43,982 bases of DNA. It comes from Sphingobium bisphenolivorans. GTDB taxonomy: Bacteria > Pseudomonadota > Alphaproteobacteria > Sphingomonadales > Sphingomonadaceae. This document shows, one piece after another, positions 34,432 through 42,888 of this stretch (position 1 is its first letter; each line of letters begins with the position of its first letter). The stretch covers positions 1-43,982 of the forward strand of contig NZ_ASTG01000029.1 in the NCBI RefSeq assembly GCF_000412635.1, written 5' to 3'. Position numbers and translations under genes: made by a program. The notes under the pieces were generated by a model. It did no database searches. It had not been told where the DNA came from and worked only from the letters and a program-made list of their open reading frames with translations.

Positions 34432-36423
34432 GTGTCCGCCATGCTCAAGATCACCCTGCCCGACGGTTCCGTGCGTGAAGTCGCGCCCGGCACTACTCCG
34501 GCGGACATTGCGGCGGCGATCGGGCCGGGGCTGGCGAAGGCGGCGATCGCTGCGCGGGTCGATGGCGAGCTGCGCGACATCATGCGCCCGCTGGAGGCGG
34601 ACGCGCAGCTGGCGCTGGTGACAGCCAAGGATGAGGCAGACGCGCTGGAGCTGGCGCGGCACGACTTCGCCCATGTGCTGGCGGAGGCCGTACAGGCGCT
34701 GTTTCCCGGCACGCAGATCACTTTCGGCCCTTCGACCGACGATGGCTTCTATTATGACTTCGCGCCGAAGGATCGCCCTTTCACGGAGGAGGACCTGCCC
34801 GCGATCGAAGCCAAGATGCGGGAGATCATCACGGCCAACAAACCGCTGCGGCGCGAGGTCTGGAAGCGCGAAGACCTGATCGCGCGCTGGCGGACTGAAG
34901 GCGAGACGTTCAAGGCCGAATGGGCCGCCGAACTGCCCGAGGGCGAGGAACTGACCGTCTATTGGTCGGGTGAGGACTGGCTGGACATGTGCCGGGGACC
35001 GCATCTGGCCGCGACCGGACGACTCGATCCTGCGGCGTTCAAACTGACGCGCGTGTCGGGCGCTTACTGGCGTGGCGATCAGAAGAATGCGATGCTCTCC
35101 CGCATCTACGGCACCGCCTGGCTGAACAAGAAGCAACTTCAGGAGCATCTGACGCGGCTGGAGGAAGCGGGCAAGCGCGACCATCGCAAGCTGGGCGCGG
35201 AGATGGATCTGTTCCACCTCCAGCAGGAGGCGCATGGCAGCGTTTTCTGGCACCCCAAGGGCTATCTGATCTGGCGCGAGCTTGAGGCTTATATGCGCCG
35301 TGCCATCGACGCTGCGGGCTATCGTGAGGTGAAGACGCCGCAGGTGATGGATGCGCGCCAGTGGGAGCAGTCCGGCCACTGGGGCAAATATCGTGAAAAT
35401 ATGTTCGTCATTCCCGACGAGGTGCCGAACGTTGCCGACGAAGGGCCGCTGGTGTCGGATGATGCCGACTGGATGGCCTTGAAGCCCATGAACTGCCCGG
35501 CGCACGTCCTGATCTTCCGCCAGGGGATCAAAAGCTATCGCGATCTGCCGCTGCGCTTCTACGAAAATGGCTGCTGCCATCGCAACGAACCGCACGGTGC
35601 GCTGCACGGGCTGATGCGCGTACGCCAGTTCACGCAGGACGACGCGCATATCTTCTGCCGTGAGGATCAGATCGTCGAGGAAGTCCGCGCTTTCTGTGCA
35701 CTGGCCGACCGTATCTACAAGGATTTCGGCTTCACCTACTCGATCAAGCTGGCGCTGCGGCCGGAGAAGCGCTTCGGCACCGAGGAAATGTGGGACAAGG
35801 CAGAGGAAGAGCTGCGCAACGCGGTTGCGGCGGCGGGCCTCAACACGCCGGAATATGGCTGGGAAGAACTGCCGGGCGAAGGCGCCTTCTATGCGCCCAA
35901 GCTGGAATGGCATCTGACCGACGCGATCGGGCGCACATGGCAAGTGGGTACGATCCAGTCCGATCGGGTGCTGCCCGAACGACTCGACGCTTCTTATATT
36001 GCCGAGGATGGCGAACGGCACCGGCCCGTCATGCTCCACCGCGCGATCTTCGGCAGCTATGAACGGTTTATCGGCATATTGATCGAACATTATGCGGGCA
36101 AATTTCCGCTCTGGCTGGCGCCGGTCCAGGCGGTTGTCGCGACCATCGTGTCGGACGCCGACGGCTATGCACAGGCGATCGTGGAGAAGCTGCGGGCGGC
36201 GGGGATCCGTGCGGAAACCGACATCCGCAACGAGAAGATCAACTATAAGGTGCGCGAGCATAGCCTCGGAAAAGTGCCGAATTTGCTGGTCGTCGGGCGC
36301 CGCGAGGCGGACGATGGCACCGTGGCGCTGCGCGAACTCGGCAAGGAAGGGCAGAGCATCCTTTCGATCGAGGATATGATCGCCCGTCTTGCAAAGGAAG
36401 CCCGCGCTCCCGATATGCAGTGA
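34432..36423 (+). CDS. thrS: Threonyl-tRNA synthetase
   Basis: The enzyme charges tRNA-Thr. A GTG at 34432 has an AGAAAG ribosome-binding site seven bases upstream and gives 663 residues; an ATG three codons later (34441) matches the usual [11 protein letters not shown]-terminus but is poorly spaced. The TGS domain (about 1-65), the editing domain with [17 protein letters not shown], and the class II catalytic core ([10 protein letters not shown] with the zinc Cys, [27 protein letters not shown]) are followed by the C-terminal anticodon-binding domain. Closely followed by infC, as in many bacteria. No autoregulatory operator is obvious in the short leader. Confidence 0.96.
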   Translation: MSAMLKITLPDGSVREVAPGTTPADIAAAIGPGLAKAAIAARVDGELRDIMRPLEADAQLALVTAKDEADALELARHDFAHVLAEAVQALFPGTQITFGPSTDDGFYYDFAPKDRPFTEEDLPAIEAKMREIITANKPLRREVWKREDLIARWRTEGETFKAEWAAELPEGEELTVYWSGEDWLDMCRGPHLAATGRLDPAAFKLTRVSGAYWRGDQKNAMLSRIYGTAWLNKKQLQEHLTRLEEAGKRDHRKLGAEMDLFHLQQEAHGSVFWHPKGYLIWRELEAYMRRAIDAAGYREVKTPQVMDARQWEQSGHWGKYRENMFVIPDEVPNVADEGPLVSDDADWMALKPMNCPAHVLIFRQGIKSYRDLPLRFYENGCCHRNEPHGALHGLMRVRQFTQDDAHIFCREDQIVEEVRAFCALADRIYKDFGFTYSIKLALRPEKRFGTEEMWDKAEEELRNAVAAAGLNTPEYGWEELPGEGAFYAPKLEWHLTDAIGRTWQVGTIQSDRVLPERLDASYIAEDGERHRPVMLHRAIFGSYERFIGILIEHYAGKFPLWLAPVQAVVATIVSDADGYAQAIVEKLRAAGIRAETDIRNEKINYKVREHSLGKVPNLLVVGRREADDGTVALRELGKEGQSILSIEDMIARLAKEARAPDMQ

Positions 36424-36522
36424 GGCAGCGATGCCACATGGGGTTGGCGAATCCGCAGATGCGGACTTGCCGGCCCTTTCGGCTTTGCGCTAAAGACCCC
36501 GCCAGACTCTTGAACCTACCGT

Positions 36523-36538
36523 AGGAGAAGCTGCTATA
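36523..36538 (+). promoter_or_regulatory. Shine-Dalgarno and ATA initiation site of infC
   Basis: AGGAG at 36523-36527 is followed after eight bases by ATA at 36536-36538, in frame with the infC coding sequence. The next in-frame ATG codons are at 36548 and 36551, which would be 20 bases or more from the Shine-Dalgarno. Rare start codons are known in infC and let IF3 repress its own translation. Confidence 0.72.
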
Positions 36539-37081
36539 CGTCCCCCGATGATGCGCCGCCCGATGGCGCCGCCGCCTAAGTCCGGTCCCCGTTACAATGA
36601 GTTCATCACCGTGCCCAAGGTGCGCGTGATCGACGACGAAGGCGAAAATCTGGGCGTGATGTTTACGCAGGAGGCCGTCGAGCGAGCCTACGAACTGGGT
36701 CTGGACCTGGTCGAAGTGTCGCCGACCGCCGATCCGCCGGTCTGCAAATTCCTGGATATCGGCAAATATAAGTACGAGGCCCAGAAGAAGGCGAATATCG
36801 CCCGCAAGACCCAGAAGACGCAGGAACTCAAAGAGATCAAGATGCGTCCGAACATCGACGATCATGATTATGATACGAAGATGAAGAAGGTCCATGACTT
36901 CATCGGCGATGGCGACAAGGTGAAGATCACCCTGCGCTTCCGTGGCCGTGAGCTGAGCCACCAGCAGCTCGGCATGCAACTGCTCCAGCGCGTCGCGGAG
37001 AATGTGGGTGAGATCGCCAAGGTCGAAGCCTATCCGCGCATGGAAGGCCGTCAGATGCTGATGGTGCTGGCGCCGAAATAA
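36536..37081 (+). CDS. infC: Translation initiation factor IF-3
   Basis: IF3 binds the 30S subunit, prevents early joining of 50S and discriminates against non-standard start codons. The 181-residue product has the N-domain ([65 protein letters not shown]), the Lys-rich linker and the C-domain ([41 protein letters not shown]). I start it at ATA (36536) on the basis of Shine-Dalgarno spacing. This gives an Ile-Arg-Pro-Pro beginning, similar to the Ile-Arg-Arg-Pro start of Rhizobiales IF3. ATG at 36548 is the conservative alternative (177 residues). It follows thrS by 112 bases, and a terminator follows it. Confidence 0.95.
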   Translation: MRPPMMRRPMAPPPKSGPRYNEFITVPKVRVIDDEGENLGVMFTQEAVERAYELGLDLVEVSPTADPPVCKFLDIGKYKYEAQKKANIARKTQKTQELKEIKMRPNIDDHDYDTKMKKVHDFIGDGDKVKITLRFRGRELSHQQLGMQLLQRVAENVGEIAKVEAYPRMEGRQMLMVLAPK

Positions 37082-37110
37082 GCCTTCCGGAAAGTTGATC
37101 GTGCAAGCGG

Positions 37111-37146
37111 GCGGGGTCTGGCGACAGGCTCCGCTCGATGCTTTTT
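37111..37146 (+). terminator. Terminator after infC
   Basis: GCGGGGTCTG and CAGGCTCCGC form a ten-base-pair stem with two wobble pairs around a GCGA tetraloop. TCGATGC and then TTTTT follow, so the T-run is offset by a few bases. It lies 30 bases after the infC stop. A second hairpin (GAGCTGGAG/CTCCAGCTC, 37147-37171) follows directly. The rest of the gap to msrA (37172-37356) holds no gene. Confidence 0.6.
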
Positions 37147-37356
37147 GAGCTGGAGAATTTACCTCCAGCTCGTTCTGCGGTCCTCTATGCTACCGGAGGG
37201 AGGTTTTGGGATAGCCGGGACGGATGCTCGGACGGACATGGACCTTGCCTGGCGTCCGGGCGGGATATGGGCGCAATTCGTCGGTGACGCAGCTGGCGGC
37301 AACCTGCCCCACCGCTATGCAGGACAGGATTATTGATCACCGATGGCGAGGGGACA

Positions 37357-38028
37357 TCAAGCCGCCGGCCTATCCTGATATAGTTTCGGAAACATGGCCT
37401 TGAACGCCGCCAGCTTGGGCATGTCCCAGCGTTGGATATAGGGGTGGCGCGGATTTCTGGTCAAAAAGTTCTGATGATAGGCGCCGGCCGCTTGGAAGCC
37501 GGTGAAAGCCTCGGTCCGGGTGACAATCGGGTCGCGCCACAAACCCGCCTTGTTCAAATGGCCGAGATAAGCCTTGGCGGCCCGGTCCTGTTGCGTGTTC
37601 AGCGGGAACAGCGCACTCCGATATTGGGTGCCCCGATCAGGGCCCTGCCGATTCAATGTCGTCGGATCGGCGATGACGGAGAAAAATACCCGCAGCAGCG
37701 TCCCATAACTAACCTGCTTTGGATCATAGGTGACACGCACGGCCTCGGCAAAGCCCGTACCGCCTTGGCTCACACGCTCATAATCAACCTTCTGCCCCTG
37801 CGGGCCGCCGGCAAAGCCGGACACCGCCGAGCGGACGCCTTTCACATGGGAGAAGACACCTTCCACTCCCCAAAAGCAGCCGCCGGCGAATATGGCGGTT
37901 TCAACCTTTTGGGCCGAGGAGGCGTCAATGGCGGGAACCGGAGCGAGGACCGGACGTTCGGCATGCAGTGGGGAGGCGCCGGAGAGCGCCGCCAGAACAG
38001 CGAAAGCGATGCCGTCAGAGCGTCGCAT
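37357..38028 (-). CDS. msrA: Peptide methionine-S-sulfoxide reductase, exported
   Basis: The 223-residue enzyme reduces methionine-S-sulfoxide in proteins. The catalytic stretch is FAGGCFWGVEGVFSHVKGV with Cys near residue 51. GGTGFAEAVRVTYDP and QYRSALFPLNTQQ are also typical. The N-terminus (MRRSDGIAFAVLAALSGASPLHA) is a signal peptide, which makes it a periplasmic MsrA. A resolving Cys near the C-terminus is missing, so it probably relies on an external thiol or thioredoxin. The start codon lies inside the end of a small upstream ORF, suggesting coupled translation. Nothing is seen of MsrB. Confidence 0.93.
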   Translation of the reverse strand: MRRSDGIAFAVLAALSGASPLHAERPVLAPVPAIDASSAQKVETAIFAGGCFWGVEGVFSHVKGVRSAVSGFAGGPQGQKVDYERVSQGGTGFAEAVRVTYDPKQVSYGTLLRVFFSVIADPTTLNRQGPDRGTQYRSALFPLNTQQDRAAKAYLGHLNKAGLWRDPIVTRTEAFTGFQAAGAYHQNFLTRNPRHPYIQRWDMPKLAAFKAMFPKLYQDRPAA

Positions 38029-38185
38029 CGTCGGAATGAGCCGTGGCAGCGCTTGTCGAAGCGGCCATGGCAGGACTGGTCAGCGTCGGCTGGGTATCTG
38101 GCTGCAACGCCAGGATGCCTATTGTGCCGACCACGAACCCGCCGAGAAACCGCAGAAAGAGGTCTGATTTCAGGAATGCCGTCAT
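38015..38185 (-). CDS. 56-residue membrane protein overlapping msrA
   Basis: An ATG at 38185 opens a 56-codon frame ending at a TGA at 38015-38017. The product has a short polar N-terminus (MTAFLKSDLFLR), one transmembrane segment (FLGGFVVGTIGILAL), and a Ser/Thr/Ala-rich tail (SPAMAASTSAATAHSDD). An AAAGG sequence lies about ten bases before the ATG. The frame overlaps the msrA start by 14 bases, a layout typical of translational coupling. Short single-pass proteins of this form are common in front of sphingomonad envelope genes, though I do not recognise a family. Gene status is likely but not proven. Confidence 0.6.
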   Translation of the reverse strand: MTAFLKSDLFLRFLGGFVVGTIGILALQPDTQPTLTSPAMAASTSAATAHSDDATL

Positions 38186-38280
38186 GGCGTTCTTGCCTTT
38201 CGATCTTTCGCCTCTTCAGGAGGCTGATATTCTTGTCTGGCTTAGCCTTGCCTGAACACTGCCGCTGAAAGACAGTGTCG

Positions 38281-38306
38281 CTCAATCTTCTTTACGAGAG
38301 ATTGAG
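38281..38306. promoter_or_regulatory. Eight-base inverted repeat upstream of msrA unit
   Basis: CTCAATCT (38281-38288) and AGATTGAG (38299-38306) are perfect inverted repeats with a ten-base spacer. They lie about 95 bases before the small-ORF start. The spacing suits a dimeric regulator, so this may be an operator. A second small palindrome, CGGAAATATTCCG, lies at 38379-38391. Confidence 0.4.
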
Positions 38307-38406
38307 CGTAAAGGCGGAGGTCAGTTTCCAATCGCAACTGAATATAGAGCAGCCCGCTGCATCTGCAAGACGGCGCTGCGGAAATATTCCGTTTCCGTTT
38401 TTGCGC

Positions 38407-38442
38407 ATGGAGGGGAAAGCGGGCAGCCGCTTTTCCCTCCAT
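38407..38442 (-). terminator. Long hairpin downstream of aminotransferase gene
   Basis: ATGGAGGGGAAAGCGG at 38407-38422 and CCGCTTTTCCCTCCAT at 38427-38442 pair over 16 positions with a single G-T mismatch around a GCAG loop. It is 54 bases after the stop codon of the aminotransferase gene. On the minus strand the T-tract is missing, so termination may be weak, or the structure may protect the 3' end of the mRNA. Confidence 0.5.
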
Positions 38443-38496
38443 TATCTGTTTTGCAGATTGTCCCCCTTGCCGTCTTCGATGGGGGGAACGCGGCCG

Positions 38497-39699
38497 TTAC
38501 TTAAGGGCTGCGCAGGCTTCCTGGATACGCTGGCAGGCCTTGGCGAGCACCTCTTCCGACGTCGCATAGCTGATGCGGAATGCGGGCGAGAGGCCAAATG
38601 CGGCGCCGTGGACGGCGGCAACCTTCGCCTCGTCCAGAAAATAGCCGATCAGCGCTTCGTCGCTGTCGATCAGCTGGCCCTTGGGCGTGGTCTTGCCGAT
38701 GACGCCGCTAGCGTCCGGATAGACGTAGAAGGCGCCTTCAGGGACGGGGCAATCGAGGCCCGGCGCGTCGTTCAGCATCGACACGACCATGTCGCGGCGC
38801 TTCTTGAAGGCCGAGTTGCGCTCTTCCAGGAAGTCCTGCTCACCGGTCAGCGCAGCCACGGCGGCCGCCTGGCTGATCGAGCAGGGATTGGAGGTCGATT
38901 GCGACTGCAGCTTGCCCATCGCCTTGATGATCCATTCCGGGCCGCCTGCGAAACCGATGCGCCAGCCGGTCATCGAGAAAGCCTTGGAGCAGCCGTTCAC
39001 CGTCAGGGTGCGGTCGTAAAGATCCGGGCAGACCTGCGCGATGGTGGCGAAGGGCGTCGGCGCGTACCAGACATGCTCATACATGTCGTCGGTCATCACC
39101 AGCACGTGCGGGTGGCGCAGCAGCACTTCGCCGAGCGCCTTGAGCTCGCTCGCCGAATAGGCCGCGCCCGAGGGGTTGGATGGCGAGTTGAGGATGATCC
39201 ACTTCGTACGCGGCGTGATCGCGGCGTCAAGCTGCGCCGGGGTGATCTTGTAGCCCTGGCTCGCCGGCGCCTCGATAAAGACCGGCGTGCCGCCCGCGAA
39301 GTTCACGATGTCGGGATAGCTGACCCAATAGGGGGCCGGGATGATCACTTCGTCGCCCGCATCCACGGTCGCAACAAGCGCATTGAACAGCGTGTGCTTG
39401 CCGCCAGAATTCACGCTGATCTGGCTGCGCTTGTAGGTGAGGCCGTTGTCGCGGTTGAACTTGAAGACGACCGCGTCCTTGAGCTCGGCGGTGCCATCGA
39501 CGTCGGTATAACGAGTCAGATTCTTGCGGATCGCGGCGATCCCGGCTTCCTTGACGAAATCGGGCGTGTCGAAATCGGGCTCACCCGCCGACAGGCCAAT
39601 GACGTCGACACCTTCGGCCTTGAGGGCATTCACGCGCGCGCTCATCGCCAGCGTGGCGGAGGGCTGAATGCGGCCGAGTGCAGCGGAAGTCTGGCTCAT
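38497..39699 (-). CDS. aatA: Pyridoxal-phosphate aspartate aminotransferase
   Basis: The ATG at 39699 (GAGAGAGA ribosome-binding site) gives 400 residues; the longer frame runs through the intergenic region. This is a class I/II aminotransferase of the bacterial 1b aspartate/prephenate aminotransferase type. GLSAGEPDFDTP and YTDVDGTAELKDAV start the substrate domain. NSPSNPSGAAY carries the conserved Asn. The PLP Lys is in NGCSKAFSMTGWRIGFAGGP, and FRISYATS has the carboxylate-binding Arg. It makes aspartate from oxaloacetate and glutamate, and some relatives also transaminate prephenate. It lies 124 bases after pabC on the same strand. Confidence 0.93.
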   Translation of the reverse strand: MSQTSAALGRIQPSATLAMSARVNALKAEGVDVIGLSAGEPDFDTPDFVKEAGIAAIRKNLTRYTDVDGTAELKDAVVFKFNRDNGLTYKRSQISVNSGGKHTLFNALVATVDAGDEVIIPAPYWVSYPDIVNFAGGTPVFIEAPASQGYKITPAQLDAAITPRTKWIILNSPSNPSGAAYSASELKALGEVLLRHPHVLVMTDDMYEHVWYAPTPFATIAQVCPDLYDRTLTVNGCSKAFSMTGWRIGFAGGPEWIIKAMGKLQSQSTSNPCSISQAAAVAALTGEQDFLEERNSAFKKRRDMVVSMLNDAPGLDCPVPEGAFYVYPDASGVIGKTTPKGQLIDSDEALIGYFLDEAKVAAVHGAAFGLSPAFRISYATSEEVLAKACQRIQEACAALK

Positions 39700-39823
39700 C
39701 GTCAATCTCTCTCTAAATTCCCCTTGGGCCCGCGCGAAGCGGACGCGAGGGCTCCTTAGTGCGCATCGCGGAGAGGGGCAACTGCCAGTTGGGCTCGGCT
39801 GGCCGCTACGGCAGATAATGGTG

Positions 39824-40447
39824 TCAGCGAACCAGCGAGGCCGCCACCATGCCGCGCGCGGCGTTGCCGATGAAGAAGCCATTTTCGAGGTCGCGCGGCT
39901 TCAGGTCGGCCTCGATCGCCTCCCCCATCTCGATCAGGCTGCGACGCAGCACGCCGGGGAGCAGGCCGCGCGATAGCGGCGGGGTCAGCAGCTTGTCGCC
40001 GCGCTCCACGAAGATGGAGGAGAAGCTGCCCTCGGTCAGGAAGCCTTCCTCATCGGTCATCACCACTTCATAGGTGCCGCCGCGGTGCAAAGCATCGCGG
40101 TAAACGGAGCGATCGGTGATCTTGTGCGCAAGGCGCAGGTCATCGGCGGACGCGTTGCGGGGGACGCAAGCCACCTGCATGATCGCCTGCGGCCAGGTTC
40201 GATGCTCGCGCACTTCGATGGCGATCGATCCGGCGCGCGACACGAGGAGGCGCAGCCGGCTGCGCTCGCGCAAGCGGAAGGTCGCGGCCTGGAGCTCGTT
40301 GCGCACGGTGTGGCGGTCGAAGGCGAAGTCGAGGGCGGTCGCGCTCGCCTTCAGCCGTTGCAGATGCAATTCCAGCAGCCTGATCCCCTCGACGGGATCG
40401 AAGGCCATCGTTTCCAGCAGGTCGAACCGTCCGTCAGCTAATGCCAT
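39824..40447 (-). CDS. pabC: Aminodeoxychorismate lyase-like class IV aminotransferase
   Basis: The 207-residue PLP enzyme is a fold-type IV protein. Adjacent to pabB it should cleave 4-amino-4-deoxychorismate to para-aminobenzoate for folate. The conserved Lys is in LAHKITDRSVYRDAL; the Glu in TEGSFSSIFVE and the loop LSRGLLPGVLRRSLIEMG are also present. It is short compared with stand-alone PabC of E. coli (about 270 residues) because it begins near the MALADGRFDLLETM strand, which matches the second domain of the PabB-PabC fusions of other alphaproteobacteria. Here the two are separate genes, with a 29-base gap. Confidence 0.87.
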   Translation of the reverse strand: MALADGRFDLLETMAFDPVEGIRLLELHLQRLKASATALDFAFDRHTVRNELQAATFRLRERSRLRLLVSRAGSIAIEVREHRTWPQAIMQVACVPRNASADDLRLAHKITDRSVYRDALHRGGTYEVVMTDEEGFLTEGSFSSIFVERGDKLLTPPLSRGLLPGVLRRSLIEMGEAIEADLKPRDLENGFFIGNAARGMVAASLVR

Positions 40448-40476
40448 TGAAACCAGTCAAGCCCCTTCCGCTTGCA

Positions 40477-41652
40477 TCATGCCGGTGAGAGAAAGCGCCC
40501 CTTGGCGAGACATTCCGCCCATTCGGAAGACACTTCCGAATCCGCAACAATGCCCGACCCCAGACCCAGACGCCCTTCCGAGGCTCCTTCTTCGACGCAA
40601 ATGGTGCGGATGGCAACATTGAAGGCGGCGTCCCCCTCCGGATCGATCCAGCCCATCGATCCGGTATAGACGCCACGCGGGTGCGGCTCGACCGCGTCGA
40701 TGATCTCCATCGCCCGCACCTTGGGCGCGCCTGTGATGGAGCCGCAGGGGAAAAGCACGCGCAGCACATCGACCGGCGACAGGCCGGGCAGCAGGCGCGC
40801 CCGGACGGTGGACACGAGCTGGTGCACCGTCGGATAGGTTTCGACCTTGAAAAGGTCTGGCACCGTCACCGTGCCCGCCCGCGACACGCGCGAGAGGTCG
40901 TTGCGCAGCAGATCGACAATCATCAGATTTTCCGCGCGCTGCTTGGCATCCTCTTCCAGCCAGCGGATGCGTTCGGCATCGCGGGAGGGATCGGCGTGGC
41001 GCGTTGCGGTGCCCTTCATCGGACGTGCCGTCAGTTGGCCGCGCACGTTAGTGAAGAACAGTTCGGGCGAAAAGGAGAGGATATTGTAGGCTCCGGTGCG
41101 GATGATCCCGCCATAGCCGGCCTGCTGGCGCGGCCGTAGCGCGGCATAGAGAGCCATGACGTCGCCGGAGAAGCGCGCCGTGCAGGGGAATGTCAGATTG
41201 ACCTGATAGATGTCGCCTGCGCGGATATAGTCCTGTACCAGGGCGAAGGCCGCGCGGTAGGCCGCTTCGTCGATCAGCGGCTCGACCGAATGCACGGTCG
41301 CGGCGGCAGGATCGGGCAGCAAATCGAGCAGAGTGCCCGCTTGGATCAGGCGCACGCCTTCGAACAGGCCGAACCATAGGAGCGGCTCCCGCGAGGCCCC
41401 TTCGATCCGACGTGCAGCAAGGCCATGGAGGCGACCCTCCAGCGCCAACCCCGCCTCATAGCCGATATAGCCCGCCGCGTGCAGGCCGGCCTCCGCCGCT
41501 TCGGCCAGGCGGTCTAGTGCGGGTTGCACCTCCTCCAGCCGATGGGCGGCGATGATCGATACCGGATCGCGATACAGCCGGGCGGGCGCCGGACCACGCG
41601 CACGGGCGTCGTCAAACAGGGCAAAGGGTTCAGCGGGTCCGGGCAGGCGCAT
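40477..41652 (-). CDS. pabB: Aminodeoxychorismate synthase component I
   Basis: The 391-residue chorismate-utilising enzyme converts chorismate and ammonia to 4-amino-4-deoxychorismate. Family features include GDIYQVNLTFPCTARF, the SPELFF strand, the RPMKGTATR motif (Lys at the PabB-specific PIKGT position), AENLMIVDLLRNDLSRV, YPTVHQLVSTV and LFPCGSITGAPKVRAMEIID. The C-terminal GLGSGIVADSEVSSEWAECLAK completes the site. The N-terminal domain is short. It runs directly into pabC. No pabA glutaminase is in the window, so that subunit (often shared with trpG) lies elsewhere. Confidence 0.94.
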   Translation of the reverse strand: MRLPGPAEPFALFDDARARGPAPARLYRDPVSIIAAHRLEEVQPALDRLAEAAEAGLHAAGYIGYEAGLALEGRLHGLAARRIEGASREPLLWFGLFEGVRLIQAGTLLDLLPDPAAATVHSVEPLIDEAAYRAAFALVQDYIRAGDIYQVNLTFPCTARFSGDVMALYAALRPRQQAGYGGIIRTGAYNILSFSPELFFTNVRGQLTARPMKGTATRHADPSRDAERIRWLEEDAKQRAENLMIVDLLRNDLSRVSRAGTVTVPDLFKVETYPTVHQLVSTVRARLLPGLSPVDVLRVLFPCGSITGAPKVRAMEIIDAVEPHPRGVYTGSMGWIDPEGDAAFNVAIRTICVEEGASEGRLGLGSGIVADSEVSSEWAECLAKGRFLSPA

Positions 41653-41779
41653 CGGCGCCCCTCTTAACAGGCTTTGCCTTGCGCGTAAGGGCGAGAACGC
41701 AGTGCGACAAGTTCAGCATGACGAGAAAGAATGATCCGACTGTTGCCCGAACCGTGCTTCGACCATAGGAGGCCGGACA

Positions 41780-42163
41780 ATGAGCGAAGGCCCCAAAAAT
41801 GATGTCGACCGGCCGTTGGGCCCGGCGCTGGCGCTTGCCCTGAAGGGCCGCTGTCCCGCCTGCGGCGAAGGGCGGATGTTCGGGCGCTTCCTCAAGCCGG
41901 CATCGGCATGCGGCCATTGCGGGCAGGCCTGGGACGTATCGCGAGCGGACGATTTTCCGGCCTATATCGTCATTCTGCTGCTCGGGCATCTACTGGTGCC
42001 GCTGATGATCGAGGTGAATGCGGCGCTGGACGTTCCGCTGGGCGTGCAGGCGCTGCTGTGGCCGGCGATCGCCATCCTGCTGGCCATGCTGATGATCCAG
42101 CCAGCCAAAGCGGCGGTCATCACTTTTCAGTGGTCCCGCCGAATGGATGGCTTTCGGGGATGA
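41780..42163 (+). CDS. DUF983 membrane protein
   Basis: The 127-residue product is a DUF983 family member. An N-terminal zinc ribbon (GRCPACGEGRMFGRFLKPASACGHCGQAW, two CxxC pairs) leads to the DFPAYIVILLLGHLLVPLMIEV segment and two transmembrane helices. The family is widespread in alphaproteobacteria and is often found near heme-copper oxidase genes, but its role is unresolved. A GGAGG ribosome-binding site precedes the ATG. The gene runs into the thioesterase tail to tail, with a repeat hairpin between. Confidence 0.9.
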   Translation: MSEGPKNDVDRPLGPALALALKGRCPACGEGRMFGRFLKPASACGHCGQAWDVSRADDFPAYIVILLLGHLLVPLMIEVNAALDVPLGVQALLWPAIAILLAMLMIQPAKAAVITFQWSRRMDGFRG

Positions 42164-42207
42164 TCGGCGCTGCCCTGCTGGCTTTCCGAATCGAGGGTTG
42201 ACCTGGG

Positions 42208-42225
42208 CTCCTGCCAGCGCAGGAG
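42208..42225. repeat. Short palindromic repeat between convergent genes
   Basis: CTCCTGC-CAGC-GCAGGAG forms a perfect seven-base-pair hairpin. It resembles the short palindromic repeat seen at many convergent gene junctions in sphingomonads and, weakly, the CCTCCGCAGGAG sequence at 12256-12270. It lies between the DUF983 gene and the thioesterase and could act as a bidirectional terminator, although no T-tract is visible. Confidence 0.5.
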
Positions 42226-42237
42226 CGGGATCGAGGC

Positions 42238-42672
42238 TCAGGGACGGATCAGCGAATTGCGTTCCATGGCCGCACGCAGATTCTCATCGATGCTGCGGCG
42301 TCCCTCCGCGCCATGGGTCACCACGGTGGTATCGCAGGTCGCGACGCAGATGCCCTTTTGGAAGCTCGCCGAACTGACGGTCCAGCTGGTCCGGCCGATA
42401 TGGCCGATCGCGCAATGGACTTCGAACGGATAGGGGAAGTGCGCTTCCTCCACGAAGTTCAGGTTCACATTTGCGACCAGCCAGCGAACGCCCTGTTCCT
42501 GCGGGTGACGGCCAAGATGATGGTGGAAACGAATCCGCGCCGTTTCGAAGATGCCGGAGATCGCCACATTGTTGATGTGGCCCATCGTATCGATATCCTG
42601 GAAGCGGGTGTCGATGCTGGTTACGAAGCGATAAGCGTCCGGGCTGAGGCGCCAGGATTCGGGTTTTGCCAT
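42238..42672 (-). CDS. Hotdog-fold acyl-CoA thioesterase
   Basis: The 144-residue product is of the 4-hydroxybenzoyl-CoA thioesterase/YbgC branch of hotdog thioesterases. The family motif is TRFQDIDTMGHINNVAISGIFETAR, with the catalytic-type Asp near residue 26-28 and the GHxNN turn. The central strands (VANVNLNFVEEAHFPYPFEVHCAIGHIGRTSWTVSSASFQ) fit. It should hydrolyse a small or aromatic acyl-CoA; the substrate is unclear. An AGCAGGAC sequence lies upstream of the ATG. The start is divergent from the cytochrome b561-YceI gene. Confidence 0.88.
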   Translation of the reverse strand: MAKPESWRLSPDAYRFVTSIDTRFQDIDTMGHINNVAISGIFETARIRFHHHLGRHPQEQGVRWLVANVNLNFVEEAHFPYPFEVHCAIGHIGRTSWTVSSASFQKGICVATCDTTVVTHGAEGRRSIDENLRAAMERNSLIRP

Positions 42673-42888
42673 GTCCTGCTTTCCATGTTCCTGCTAGCTC
42701 TGCTCTTACCCTGTGCCGGCAGCGATGCAATCACACCCGTTAAATTGCCGTCGTTGCGACCTTTTTGACACAGGCGGCTATTTTCCGTGTCGAACCCGCA
42801 ACGATGCGTTTCCGGCCGTGCCCATGGACTTGAAGCAGGGCAGCGCATAGCGTCCCGTCCCTGCTATTCGCGCATAGAGGGGGGCCGC

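Noticed and set aside
34396..36261. 621-codon minus-strand open frame
   Set aside because: It is antisense to thrS with no family resemblance or ribosome-binding site.
36424..36535. tRNA or riboswitch in the thrS-infC gap
   Set aside because: Small stems exist (TCCGCA/TGCGGA), but no cloverleaf, T-loop sequence or known leader fold could be recognised.
37145..37336. 63-codon plus-strand frame after infC
   Set aside because: It begins with a TTG inside a hairpin, has no ribosome-binding site and no family resemblance.
38242..38442. 66-codon minus-strand frame upstream of msrA
   Set aside because: It begins inside a hairpin next to the aminotransferase stop, and its composition is unlike a real protein.
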